This document shows positions 1 to 8,449 of a stretch of DNA of 64,000 bases, piece after piece (the first letter of the stretch is position 1; each line of letters starts with the position of its first letter). The notes under the pieces were generated by a model that worked only from the letters and a program-made list of their open reading frames with translations, ran no database searches and had not been told where the DNA came from. This DNA is from Bacteroidota bacterium (lineage in GTDB: Bacteria; Bacteroidota; Bacteroidia; B-17B0; Aurantibacillaceae). Where the stretch lies: contig JACPOC010000021.1 of assembly GCA_016185125.1 (NCBI GenBank), positions 62,001 to 126,000 of the forward strand, read 5' to 3'. The position numbers were made by a program, and so were the translations under genes.

Positions 1-654
1 TGCGTTTATCCCAAATATGTAAAAACAGCCAAACAAGCTTTAGAAGGGAGCACTGTTAAAGTGGCTTCAGTAGCTACGGCCTTTCCGAGTGGAAATTCAA
101 CCCTTGAAATAAAAATTTCTGATACAAAATTTGCTGTGGATAATGGAGCCGATGAAATTGATATGGTAATTAGCCGAGGTGAATTTTTAAAAGGCAATTA
201 TAATTTTGTGTTTGATGAAATTGCCGCTATTAAAGAAGCTTGCGGTAAAGCCCGCTTAAAAGTTATTTTAGAAACCGGCGAACTCTCCACCCTTGATAAT
301 GTGCGTTACGCAAGTGATATTGCCATTCATGCGGGAGCAGATTTTATTAAAACCTCAACAGGAAAAATTCAGCCGGCTGCCACTATGCCCGTAACTTTAG
401 TTATGCTGGAAGCCATTAAAGATTATTATTTTAAAACAGGAATAATGATTGGCATGAAACCCGCCGGAGGCATTTCTACAGCAAAAAGTTCTTTGCAATA
501 TTTAGTAATGGTTTATGAAACACTGGGTCCAAAATGGATGAGCAACCAATGGTTTCGCTTCGGAGCGAGTAGTCTTGCCAATGACATTATACTTCAGCTG
601 GCCAAAGAAAAGAACGGGGTTTATTTTAGTAAGGATTATATATCAATAGATTAA
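1..654 (+). CDS. deoC: Deoxyribose-phosphate aldolase DeoC (5' end cut by window)
   Basis: Class I aldolase that splits 2-deoxy-D-ribose 5-phosphate into glyceraldehyde 3-phosphate and acetaldehyde in the cytoplasm. The reading frame is open from base 1, so the first part of the gene (roughly the first 70-90 residues by comparison with other DeoC proteins) lies outside the window. Visible landmarks are VASVATAFPSG, GADEIDMV (active-site Asp), GADFIKTSTGK with the Schiff-base Lys at fragment residue 117, and MKPAGGIST with the second conserved Lys at 153. The next gene is an aldehyde dehydrogenase 61 bases downstream, which could oxidise the acetaldehyde product. The family assignment is firm; only the N-terminus is unseen. 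Confidence 0.95.
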   Translation, partial: CVYPKYVKTAKQALEGSTVKVASVATAFPSGNSTLEIKISDTKFAVDNGADEIDMVISRGEFLKGNYNFVFDEIAAIKEACGKARLKVILETGELSTLDNVRYASDIAIHAGADFIKTSTGKIQPAATMPVTLVMLEAIKDYYFKTGIMIGMKPAGGISTAKSSLQYLVMVYETLGPKWMSNQWFRFGASSLANDIILQLAKEKNGVYFSKDYISID

Positions 655-715
655 TTTTAGAATTATAAATTTTTAGATTGATGCAATCGTCATAAAAAAA
701 TTGTAAATAAGTAAT

Positions 716-2173
716 ATGAGTACAGAAACCGCAACAGATTTTACCTGGAATTACGCACCGGCACCGGAAGCAAAAGATCACGCCAAAATCAAAAAACAAT
801 ACGACCTTTTTATAAACGGAGAATGGGTAAAACCTTCTTCTAAAAAATATTATAATACCATCAGTCCATCCACTGAAGAGGTATTAAGCTCCGTAGCAGA
901 GGCCAATGAAAAAGATGTGGATCTGGCAGTTAAAGCAGCTCGTAACGCTTACGAAAAAGTATGGAAAAAAATGCCCGCCAAAGAGCGCGCCAAGTATATT
1001 TTTCGCATCGCGCGCATGATTCAGGAACGCTCGCGCGAACTGGCAGTTATTGAAACCATGAATGGCGGAAAATCTATTCGCGAAAGCCGTGATTTTGATG
1101 TGCCTACTGCTGCTAATCATTTTTTTTATTACGCAGGATGGGCCGATAAATTAGAGTATGCTTTTCCAAACCGTAACCCAAAAAGTTTAGGAGTAGCGGC
1201 GCAGATCATTCCATGGAATTTTCCATTGTTAATGGCCGCCTGGAAAATTGCACCCGCACTTGCAACAGGAAATACCGTGGTTTTAAAACCCGCCGAATCT
1301 ACACCTTTAACTGCGCTTAAACTCGCAGAAATTATTCAGGATTGCGATTTGCCTCCTGGTGTTGTTAACATCATTACCGGCTTTGGCAAAACAGGGGCGG
1401 CTATGGTTAATCATCCTGATGTAAATAAAATTGCTTTTACCGGAAGCACCGATGTTGGAAAAATAATTCAGAAATCAATTGCCGGTACCAATAAAAAAGT
1501 AACTCTTGAATTAGGCGGAAAAGCTGCGAACATAATTTTTGATGATGCTCCTATTAATCAGGCCGTAGAAGGCATTATCAACGGCATCTTCTTTAATCAG
1601 GGCCACGTATGCTGCGCAGGTTCACGCTTATTTGTTCAGGAAAGTGTTGCTGAAGAAGTTATTCAAAAACTAAAATCTAGAATGGAAACCCTGATTGTAG
1701 GAGACCCAATGGATAAAAATACCGATGTGGGCGCCATTAACAGCAAGGAGCAATTATTAAAAATAAACGAATATCTGCAAATTGGTACTAATGAAGGCTT
1801 GGAGCTTTTTCAGACTTCATGTAAAGTTCCTGCCAAAGGATTTTTCTGCAAACCTTCATTGTTTATAGGTGCAGCACAAAGCAACCGCGTTGTTCAGGAA
1901 GAAATATTCGGCCCTGTGCTTACCATTCAAACTTTCAGAACCATTGAAGAAGTTATTGAAAAAGCCAATAATATCCCTTATGGCTTAAGTGCCGGAGTTT
2001 GGACGGATAAAGGTTCTAAAATTTTTAACCTTACCTCTAAAATGCGTGCAGGCGTGGTGTGGGCCAATACTTACAATAAATTTGATCCTACATCACCTTT
2101 TGGTGGTTATAAAGAAAGTGGATTTGGCCGTGAAGGAGGCCTACACGGACTTATGCCCTATCTTTCATTTTAA
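716..2173 (+). CDS. NAD(P)-dependent aldehyde dehydrogenase
   Basis: A 485-residue ALDH-superfamily enzyme of usual length that oxidises an aldehyde to a carboxylic acid. It shows the cofactor-binding IPWNFPL segment, the FTGSTDVGK turn, LELGGK with the general-base Glu at residue 265, and GHVCCAGSR with the nucleophile Cys at about 299, the same 34-residue spacing as in well-studied members. The C-terminus has PFGGYKESGFGREGG. It follows deoC in the same direction, so acetaldehyde from deoxyribose phosphate is a reasonable substrate, giving acetate; this is inferred from context only. The ATG at 716 has no obvious Shine-Dalgarno site, as is normal in Bacteroidota. Confidence 0.92.
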   Translation: MSTETATDFTWNYAPAPEAKDHAKIKKQYDLFINGEWVKPSSKKYYNTISPSTEEVLSSVAEANEKDVDLAVKAARNAYEKVWKKMPAKERAKYIFRIARMIQERSRELAVIETMNGGKSIRESRDFDVPTAANHFFYYAGWADKLEYAFPNRNPKSLGVAAQIIPWNFPLLMAAWKIAPALATGNTVVLKPAESTPLTALKLAEIIQDCDLPPGVVNIITGFGKTGAAMVNHPDVNKIAFTGSTDVGKIIQKSIAGTNKKVTLELGGKAANIIFDDAPINQAVEGIINGIFFNQGHVCCAGSRLFVQESVAEEVIQKLKSRMETLIVGDPMDKNTDVGAINSKEQLLKINEYLQIGTNEGLELFQTSCKVPAKGFFCKPSLFIGAAQSNRVVQEEIFGPVLTIQTFRTIEEVIEKANNIPYGLSAGVWTDKGSKIFNLTSKMRAGVVWANTYNKFDPTSPFGGYKESGFGREGGLHGLMPYLSF

Positions 2174-2236
2174 ATAATTTTAGCAAATTTTTGGAACTAC
2201 AAACCCAAACAATTTGTTTATCTTTAAAGAGGATTT

Positions 2237-5200
2237 ATGTTTTCTTTTCGTTACAAAATCATAGCCGCAATACTGCTTTGCCACCTATTATCAAAAGGGC
2301 AGTTTAACTATGGACATCAAATGGATTTTGGAAAGAACCGAATCCAGTATCAGGATTTTGTTTGGACTTATTTTGATTACGATCGTTTCCGTGTTTACTC
2401 CTATCAAGGCGGTGGAGAAATAGCAAAGTATGTTTCTGTTTCTGTAACCAATCAATTGCCCGTATTGGAAAAGCGTTTGGATTATCAGGCGGAAGATAAA
2501 ATTAATATTATCGTTTATAATAATCAGGAAGATTTTAAACAAAGCAACCTGGGTCTTAGTTCTGAAGAACAAAGCAACACCGGTGGAATGACTAAGATCA
2601 TTGGCGACAAAGTGAGTGTTTTTTTTAACGGTTCTCATACCGATCTTGATCAGCAAATTCGCGCTGTACTTGCTGAACTTTTAATTAGTCAAATATTATA
2701 CGGCGGAAACGCGCGTGAAATGATCCGGAATTCTACACTACTTAATTTGCCGCCGTGGTATGTTCAGGGCCTTGTTAAATATTTATCGGAAGGTTGGACA
2801 AGCTACCACGATAATATACTTTACGATGCGGTAAAGAATGATCATTTCAATAATTTTAATAGGCTTACCGGAACCCAGGCCGCTAATGCTGGGCATGCCC
2901 TTTGGTATTATATTGTAGATAGTAATGGTGAAGCCATGATACCGAATTTATTGTACATGACACGCGTTACAAGAAGTCCTGACAATGCGTTGTTATTTGT
3001 ACTTGCAACTTCTTTATCTAATTTAATTTATGATTTTAATGAATCACAGAACCGAAGATTATTTATGTTTAAAGATTCCAGCAGAACTTCACCCATTAAT
3101 AATAATAGTGTATTAAAAAAATACAAAACAACAAGGCATTACTATCAATTAAAAATTAGTCCCGATGGCCAAAAAGTTGTTTATGCCGTTAACGAACTTA
3201 ATCAGTTAAAGGTTTATTTAAATATTGTTGGTGAAAAAAAACAAAAACGTATATTAAAGTTTGGGCCAAAAGTAGAACAGCTGGAGGACAATAATTATCC
3301 GCTATTAGGCTGGCATCCTAATAATAATATTGTAGCCATGATCTATGAAAAGAAAGATCAGTTAATTATCCACACCATCGATCTTGAATCAAAGGAAACT
3401 GTAAAACGTAACTTACCCGGCTTCGAAAAAATAAACAGTTTTTCATTTAGTCCCGATGGAAAAAAACTGGTAATGAGTGCTGTAAAAAAAGGAAAAGGGC
3501 AAAATGATGTATTTGTTTTTTCATTAAATACAAGCGCTATTGAACAATTAACCAATGATATTTGGGATGATAATTATCCGGTATTTGTTAAAGGAAATAA
3601 ACATGTTGTTTTTGAAAGCAACCGGGTTAATGACACGATTAAAGCAAAGGATGATGCTCAGTATTTTTATAAGCTGAATAGAAACATGGATATTTTTATG
3701 GCGCAATATCCTTTCTCCAATAAAGCTTTAGTAAGGGTAACTAATACGCCAAATGTAAATGAAACGCAAGCTCAGGCTTACGGTAAAAACTACGTATGTT
3801 ATCTGAGTGAAAAAAACGGTATATATAATCGCTACTTGGCCGAATTTGACAGTGCCATTGCATTTGTAGATACTACAGAACATTACCGTTATTTTTTTAA
3901 AACAAAAGCGGCCAGCAATTTCGATCGCAATATTATTGAACATAACATTAACACGCAAAATACGCATGTTGCCGATGTTATTTATGCAAACGGCAAAGAC
4001 ATGCTCTTGGTTTCACCCTTACCTAAATTAGAAGATCAGCAAATAAAAGAGCCGGTAAATACCTGGTTCAAATCCTCAACAAGGCCTATTCTTTCAGACC
4101 CTACAGGATATAAAGATTTAAAACAAACAGATGAAGTTAGTCCGCCAAAAAATAGCGAAATAGAGCAACAAGGCATAGATTTTGAGAATTATAAATTTTC
4201 AGGGGAGAAAAATACTGCGGTTATAAATCAAAATCCAACAAACAATGTGGGAAATAAAGATAGTACCGCTAAAAAAACTCCTTCCGATCAATTTAGATTT
4301 CCGATTCAAAAAAATTACTTTACTTCGTTCTATACAGATTATGTTGTCACTCAATTCGATAATTCATTTCTAGCTAACAATTATCAGTTTTTCGCCGGAG
4401 GAGGCTCACCTATATATCTTAATCCCGGATTTAATTTCTTAACAAAAGTAGGTATCAGCGATTTGTTTGAAGACCAACGAATCATTGGAGGATTTAGAAT
4501 TAATCCGTCATTGGATAACGAGTTTATGCTCTCTTGGGAGCAACGTAAAAAACAATGGGACCATCAGATTTTATTAGACAGGCAAACTTTTGCGCGTGTG
4601 CCCGTTTCCTTTCGCCAATTTGATAATGTATTTGCAAAAGTAAATACCCACACCGCCCGTTATTCCATAAAATATCCTTTTAATCCGGTTACGGCTCTGC
4701 GACTTTCCATTATGTACCGTAACGACAGGGCAACTTATTTATCAAATGGTGATTTAACTTTACCTCTTAAAAGATCTTTTGAAAATTTAGGAGGAGTACG
4801 CCTTGAATATATTTTTGATAATACCCGTAAAGTAATGTTGAATATATTGAACGGTTTCCGTGCTAAGGTATGGACAGAATACTGGCGTTTTTACGACGTT
4901 AAACAGCGCGATCTTTTCACTTCAGGTTTTGATGCAAGGCATTATCAAAAAGTGCACCGTCAAATTACCTGGTGCAACCGCATTGCAGGAGGAAACTCTT
5001 TAGGCACCGATCGTTTAATCTTTTACCTTGGCGGGGTTGACAGTTGGATAAACCCTTCATTTAATAACAACATTAATATTGTAAATCCTGATCAATATGG
5101 TTTTCAAACCTTAGCCACCAATATGCGCGGCTTTAAGCAAAACATTCGCAATGGAAATAATTTTTTAGTGTATAATTCCGAACTTCGTATTCCCGTGGTG

Positions 5201-5542
5201 CGCTATTTGATCAATCATCCCCTTAGGTCAGATTTTCTGAACAATTTTCAAGTGATAGGATTTACAGATATAGGAATGGCTTGGTATGGATTTAATCCTT
5301 TAAGTAAAGTTAACACCGAAAATATTATTACTTATGTTCAAAACGATCCAATAACCGGCCAGGGCGGCACCGGTGTAATTGTAACCGTTATCGATCAGAA
5401 AAATCCTTTGGTGGGCGGTGTGGGATTTGGGTTTCGTTCACGGCTTTTAGGTTATTTTGTACGAATGGATGTGGGCTGGGGCATAGATGCATGGCAAGTA
5501 CAAAAAAGAATTATAGGGTTTTCACTGGCTACTGATTTTTAA
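2237..5542 (+). CDS. Large outer-membrane protein: degenerate peptidase-MA-like head, beta-propeller, beta-barrel
   Basis: A 1101-residue protein with a signal peptide (residues 1-22). Residues about 45-250 resemble the gluzincin peptidase-MA domain, but where the HExxH zinc motif is expected the sequence reads AVLAELLIS (about 143-151), and the later Glu position reads PPWYVQGLVKYL, so the zinc ligands look lost. Residues about 290-560 hold repeated propeller blades of the PD40/TolB kind (FSFSPDGKKL, ISPDGQKVVYAV). After a polar linker, residues about 700-1101 look like an outer-membrane barrel of Omp85 style and end in Phe. It probably sits in the outer membrane with the propeller in the periplasm or outside. 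A purine-rich AAAGAGGA precedes the ATG. The substrate or partner is unknown. Confidence 0.75.
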   Translation: MFSFRYKIIAAILLCHLLSKGQFNYGHQMDFGKNRIQYQDFVWTYFDYDRFRVYSYQGGGEIAKYVSVSVTNQLPVLEKRLDYQAEDKINIIVYNNQEDFKQSNLGLSSEEQSNTGGMTKIIGDKVSVFFNGSHTDLDQQIRAVLAELLISQILYGGNAREMIRNSTLLNLPPWYVQGLVKYLSEGWTSYHDNILYDAVKNDHFNNFNRLTGTQAANAGHALWYYIVDSNGEAMIPNLLYMTRVTRSPDNALLFVLATSLSNLIYDFNESQNRRLFMFKDSSRTSPINNNSVLKKYKTTRHYYQLKISPDGQKVVYAVNELNQLKVYLNIVGEKKQKRILKFGPKVEQLEDNNYPLLGWHPNNNIVAMIYEKKDQLIIHTIDLESKETVKRNLPGFEKINSFSFSPDGKKLVMSAVKKGKGQNDVFVFSLNTSAIEQLTNDIWDDNYPVFVKGNKHVVFESNRVNDTIKAKDDAQYFYKLNRNMDIFMAQYPFSNKALVRVTNTPNVNETQAQAYGKNYVCYLSEKNGIYNRYLAEFDSAIAFVDTTEHYRYFFKTKAASNFDRNIIEHNINTQNTHVADVIYANGKDMLLVSPLPKLEDQQIKEPVNTWFKSSTRPILSDPTGYKDLKQTDEVSPPKNSEIEQQGIDFENYKFSGEKNTAVINQNPTNNVGNKDSTAKKTPSDQFRFPIQKNYFTSFYTDYVVTQFDNSFLANNYQFFAGGGSPIYLNPGFNFLTKVGISDLFEDQRIIGGFRINPSLDNEFMLSWEQRKKQWDHQILLDRQTFARVPVSFRQFDNVFAKVNTHTARYSIKYPFNPVTALRLSIMYRNDRATYLSNGDLTLPLKRSFENLGGVRLEYIFDNTRKVMLNILNGFRAKVWTEYWRFYDVKQRDLFTSGFDARHYQKVHRQITWCNRIAGGNSLGTDRLIFYLGGVDSWINPSFNNNINIVNPDQYGFQTLATNMRGFKQNIRNGNNFLVYNSELRIPVVRYLINHPLRSDFLNNFQVIGFTDIGMAWYGFNPLSKVNTENIITYVQNDPITGQGGTGVIVTVIDQKNPLVGGVGFGFRSRLLGYFVRMDVGWGIDAWQVQKRIIGFSLATDF

Positions 5543-5547
5543 TATTT

Positions 5548-5910
5548 ATGAATGAAGTTTTAATATTGCTTGTTGTTGGTTTATTGGCCGGATTTTTAAG
5601 TGGCTTAATTGGTATTGGCGGAGGAATAATTATTGTACCGGTTTTAGTTTATTTATTAAATTATGACCAAAAAACAGCGCAAGGCACTACTCTGTTCATG
5701 TTTCTTTTACCTATAGGAATTTTAGGCGTTTACAATTATTACAAAGGTGGTTTTCTTGATTATAAAACAGCTTTAATAATGGCAGCTACTTTTATTATTG
5801 GAAGTTATTTTGGCAGCAAAACGGTAATGGTAATGGATACTAAAATTGTAAAACAAATGTTTGGCGCATTTATTATTCTTATCGGCATTAAAATGCTTTT
5901 TAATAAATAA
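5548..5910 (+). CDS. Half-size TauE/SafE-family membrane permease
   Basis: A 120-residue membrane protein with about four hydrophobic segments. The N-terminal GLLAGFLSGLIGIGGG and IIVPVL stretch is the glycine-rich signature of the TauE/SafE (sulfite/organosulfonate exporter) family, followed by a QGTTLF segment. Full-length members are about twice this long and contain two copies of this unit, so this one would have to work as a dimer. The ATG lies five bases after the preceding stop, and the gene overlaps the following amidohydrolase by one base (TAATG), so the three genes probably form one operon. The substrate cannot be told from the sequence. Confidence 0.8.
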   Translation: MNEVLILLVVGLLAGFLSGLIGIGGGIIIVPVLVYLLNYDQKTAQGTTLFMFLLPIGILGVYNYYKGGFLDYKTALIMAATFIIGSYFGSKTVMVMDTKIVKQMFGAFIILIGIKMLFNK

Positions 5911-7118
5911 TGATTTCTGCTGAAACAATACGCTCGCTATCACAAAAATATTTTAATAAAGTTGTAGAAATACGACAGTATTTACATAAGCATCCCGAAC
6001 TTTCATTCCGTGAATTTGAAACCTCAAAGTTTATTCAAAAGCAACTTACCGAAGCCGGTATACCTTTTACAACCGGCCATGTTGAAACCGGAATTATAGC
6101 TCTTATTAAAGGTACTGATTCTGAAAAAAAAACCTTGTTATTAAGAGCCGACATGGATGCTTTGCCAATAAACGAAAAAAATAACGCACATTATAAATCA
6201 TGTAATGAAGGTGTGATGCATGCCTGTGGCCACGATGCGCATTCTGCAACTATTTTGGGAGCGGCCTTTATTTTAAATGATTTAAAAAGTGAGTGGGAAG
6301 GTACGGTTAAAATTATGTTTCAGCCGGGTGAAGAAGTGTTGCCTGGCGGATCCAGTTTAATGATTAAAGATGGAGTTCTTGAAAACCCGAAGGTTGAAAA
6401 GGCATTAGCTTTGCATGTTTTTCCAAGTTTAGAATCCGGTAAAGCCGGTTTTAAAAGCGGAATGTACATGGCCAGTACCGATGAATTGTATCTAACGGTT
6501 AAGGGCCGTGGCGGACACGCTGCCATGCCTGCCGAGTACATCAATCCTTTAATTATCGCTTCTGAAATTTTATTACAGATTAATGCCGAATTTATGCTTT
6601 CCAATTCTTTAAATGGATCCGCAGGGGAAAGTATTCCAACAGTTGTAGCCTTTGGTAAAATTGAAGGCAAAGGAGCTACGAATGTTATACCGGATATAGT
6701 AGAAGTAGAGGGCACCTTCCGGACTATGAATGAAGATTGGCGAAATCAGGTTCATCAGCAGCTGCATAATATTGTAAAAAACATTTCCTCAAAATATGGC
6801 GTTCAATCTCAGCTTCGTATTGAAAGAGGGTATCCCTTTTTAGTGAATGATGCGGCTTTAACAAAAACCTGTTTTGCTGCGGCGCAGGAGTATCTGGGAA
6901 TAAATAATGTTGAAGAATTGCCCTTGCGGATGACTGCCGAAGACTTTGCTTACATTACACAAAAAGTACCCAGTTGTTTTTTTAGGTTAGGCACTGCCAA
7001 TAAAGAAAAAGGAATTACTTCAGGGGTTCACACCGCCACTTTTGATATTGATGAAAATGCTTTGCAAACCGGAATGGGCTTAATGGCTTGGCTTACAGTA
7101 AATGAACTAAAAAAATAA
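5910..7118 (+). CDS. M20 family metallo-amidohydrolase (hippurate hydrolase / N-acyl amino acid hydrolase type)
   Basis: A 402-residue dinuclear metal hydrolase that removes acyl groups from N-acylated amino acids or related amides. Metal-binding landmarks are LLLRADMDALPI, MHACGHDAH (Cys106, His108), FQPGEE (catalytic Glu and metal-binding Glu), LHVFPSLESG and a C-terminal TAEDFAYI. The dimerisation/lid domain lies between about residues 185 and 300. No signal peptide is present, so it should be cytoplasmic, although some Bacteroidota relatives act on peptides. It is translationally coupled to the TauE-like gene and converges with the nuclease gene at 7130. The exact substrate is open. Confidence 0.92.
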   Translation: MISAETIRSLSQKYFNKVVEIRQYLHKHPELSFREFETSKFIQKQLTEAGIPFTTGHVETGIIALIKGTDSEKKTLLLRADMDALPINEKNNAHYKSCNEGVMHACGHDAHSATILGAAFILNDLKSEWEGTVKIMFQPGEEVLPGGSSLMIKDGVLENPKVEKALALHVFPSLESGKAGFKSGMYMASTDELYLTVKGRGGHAAMPAEYINPLIIASEILLQINAEFMLSNSLNGSAGESIPTVVAFGKIEGKGATNVIPDIVEVEGTFRTMNEDWRNQVHQQLHNIVKNISSKYGVQSQLRIERGYPFLVNDAALTKTCFAAAQEYLGINNVEELPLRMTAEDFAYITQKVPSCFFRLGTANKEKGITSGVHTATFDIDENALQTGMGLMAWLTVNELKK

Positions 7119-7129
7119 TTTTAATATTC

Positions 7130-8188
7130 TTACTTTTTTACTTTCGCTGTATTCTCCTTGGCTATAGTAATAAACACCGGGAAGTGATCGCTATAGCCGG
7201 CGGTATATGCTCCACCGCTGTAAGTTCTGAAAGGATACCCTTTAAAATTCCCAAAGTCGCTGCGCAAATAGGGTTTGTTATAAATTCGCACAGTATAATA
7301 TTGCCAGCTTTGATAATTAGAAGGAACCCAATTTTTATTAAGAATGGTTTGATCAAACAAGTTCCAACTGTCTTGCCACGCTAAGCTTCCAATACCCTCC
7401 TTATAAGGTTTTTCCATAGGATTAAAATATAAACTATCGTTACAGGATTTATAATCGGCCGTAGTTTTAAGAACATCTTTAATACAAACGTTAATAGGAT
7501 CATCGTTAAAATCGCCCATAAGCACCACTTTTGCTTTAGGATTATTTTTAGTAATACTATCTGCTATATGTCTTGCCATTTTTGCCGCAATGTTGCGGTT
7601 GGGCCTGCTCACAAGCTCACCGCCCCTGCGCGAAGGCCAGTGATTAACCAAAACCGTTAAAGGCTCTCCAACAAAAGAACCGCTTACCACTAAAATATCG
7701 CGGGTTCTTCTTGCCGAATCGTTCAAAGTTACTCTATACGCCACCGATTTACTTACTTTAAAATAAGAGGGATTATAAATGAAGGAAGGATCCACTCCTC
7801 GAAAATCGGGGCCTTCAATATGAACGATTTGATAATTACGTTTTTTAAGTTGAGGATCATTCACAAGATCCTGTACCACACTTTTATTTTCAATTTCGCA
7901 TAATCCCAAAATAGCCAATCCATCGGGCGTTGCATCTGTGGCCATCTCACTTATAACTTTTGCCAAATGGTTTATTTTAGTTCGGTAGCGGCTGCCGTTC
8001 CAGGCATTGGTTCCTGCAGGAGTAAATTCTTCATCGTTCTTCCATTGGTCGTTAAGGGTGTCGTATAAATTCTCAACATTCCAAAATCCAATTGCCGAAA
8101 TAAAATAATTTTTATCTTTTTCAAGTTTCTGAGCAGGCAATAAATAAACAGCTGTAAGTAAAAGCGCCAGAAGGGAAGTTTTTTTCAA
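7130..8188 (-). CDS. Secreted endonuclease/exonuclease/phosphatase (EEP) family protein
   Basis: A 352-residue protein with a signal peptide (first ~20 residues, ending LLPAQ). The EEP (DNase I-like) fold is recognised from GFWNVENLYD near the N-terminus, LGLCEIENKSVV (metal-binding Glu), VNHWPSRRGGE, LMGDFNDDP and a C-terminal SDHFPVF with the catalytic Asp-His. All metal and catalytic residues look intact. Secreted members of this branch often act as nucleases or phosphodiesterases. The start is a TTG at 8188, supported by the signal peptide that begins directly with MKKTS; no in-frame ATG lies nearby. A TACTTTTG -7-like box sits at 8211-8218 on this strand. It is divergent from a TonB receptor and two DUF5689 lipoproteins, suggesting a shared role. 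Confidence 0.88.
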   Translation of the reverse strand: MKKTSLLALLLTAVYLLPAQKLEKDKNYFISAIGFWNVENLYDTLNDQWKNDEEFTPAGTNAWNGSRYRTKINHLAKVISEMATDATPDGLAILGLCEIENKSVVQDLVNDPQLKKRNYQIVHIEGPDFRGVDPSFIYNPSYFKVSKSVAYRVTLNDSARRTRDILVVSGSFVGEPLTVLVNHWPSRRGGELVSRPNRNIAAKMARHIADSITKNNPKAKVVLMGDFNDDPINVCIKDVLKTTADYKSCNDSLYFNPMEKPYKEGIGSLAWQDSWNLFDQTILNKNWVPSNYQSWQYYTVRIYNKPYLRSDFGNFKGYPFRTYSGGAYTAGYSDHFPVFITIAKENTAKVKK

Positions 8189-8334
8189 GTTGATGAGTGT
8201 TTGTCTTCTTCAAAAGTACTAAATAAATGCTTTTTAAAAATTAAATTAACGTTAAACCTATGCTATATATAAGGAAAGAAAAAACATATAAAATTTGTTA
8301 ACAATTTGGTAATAAGACAAAGATCTTTAATTCT

Positions 8335-8342
8335 TATATTTG
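8335..8342 (+). promoter_or_regulatory. -7 box for the TonB receptor operon
   Basis: TATATTTG matches the Bacteroidota -7 consensus TAnnTTTG. The nearest upstream TTTG (8305-8308) is 26 bases away, longer than usual, so the -33 part is weak. It would give a leader of about 100 bases before the ATG at 8450. The 261 bases between the divergent genes hold no other structure I recognise. Confidence 0.4.
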
Positions 8343-8449
8343 AACCCTCGTTACGTCGAAGCGATTATCCTTGAAGGTTTTAAAATGATTCTCTTTTAAA
8401 AATCCGAAGCCGCTTTATAGAGTTGTAGTATGATAATAAATTTAAATAC

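Noticed and set aside
1989-2177. Open frame inside the end of the aldehyde dehydrogenase gene
   Set aside because: The dehydrogenase frame carries all family motifs to its stop; the other frame has none.
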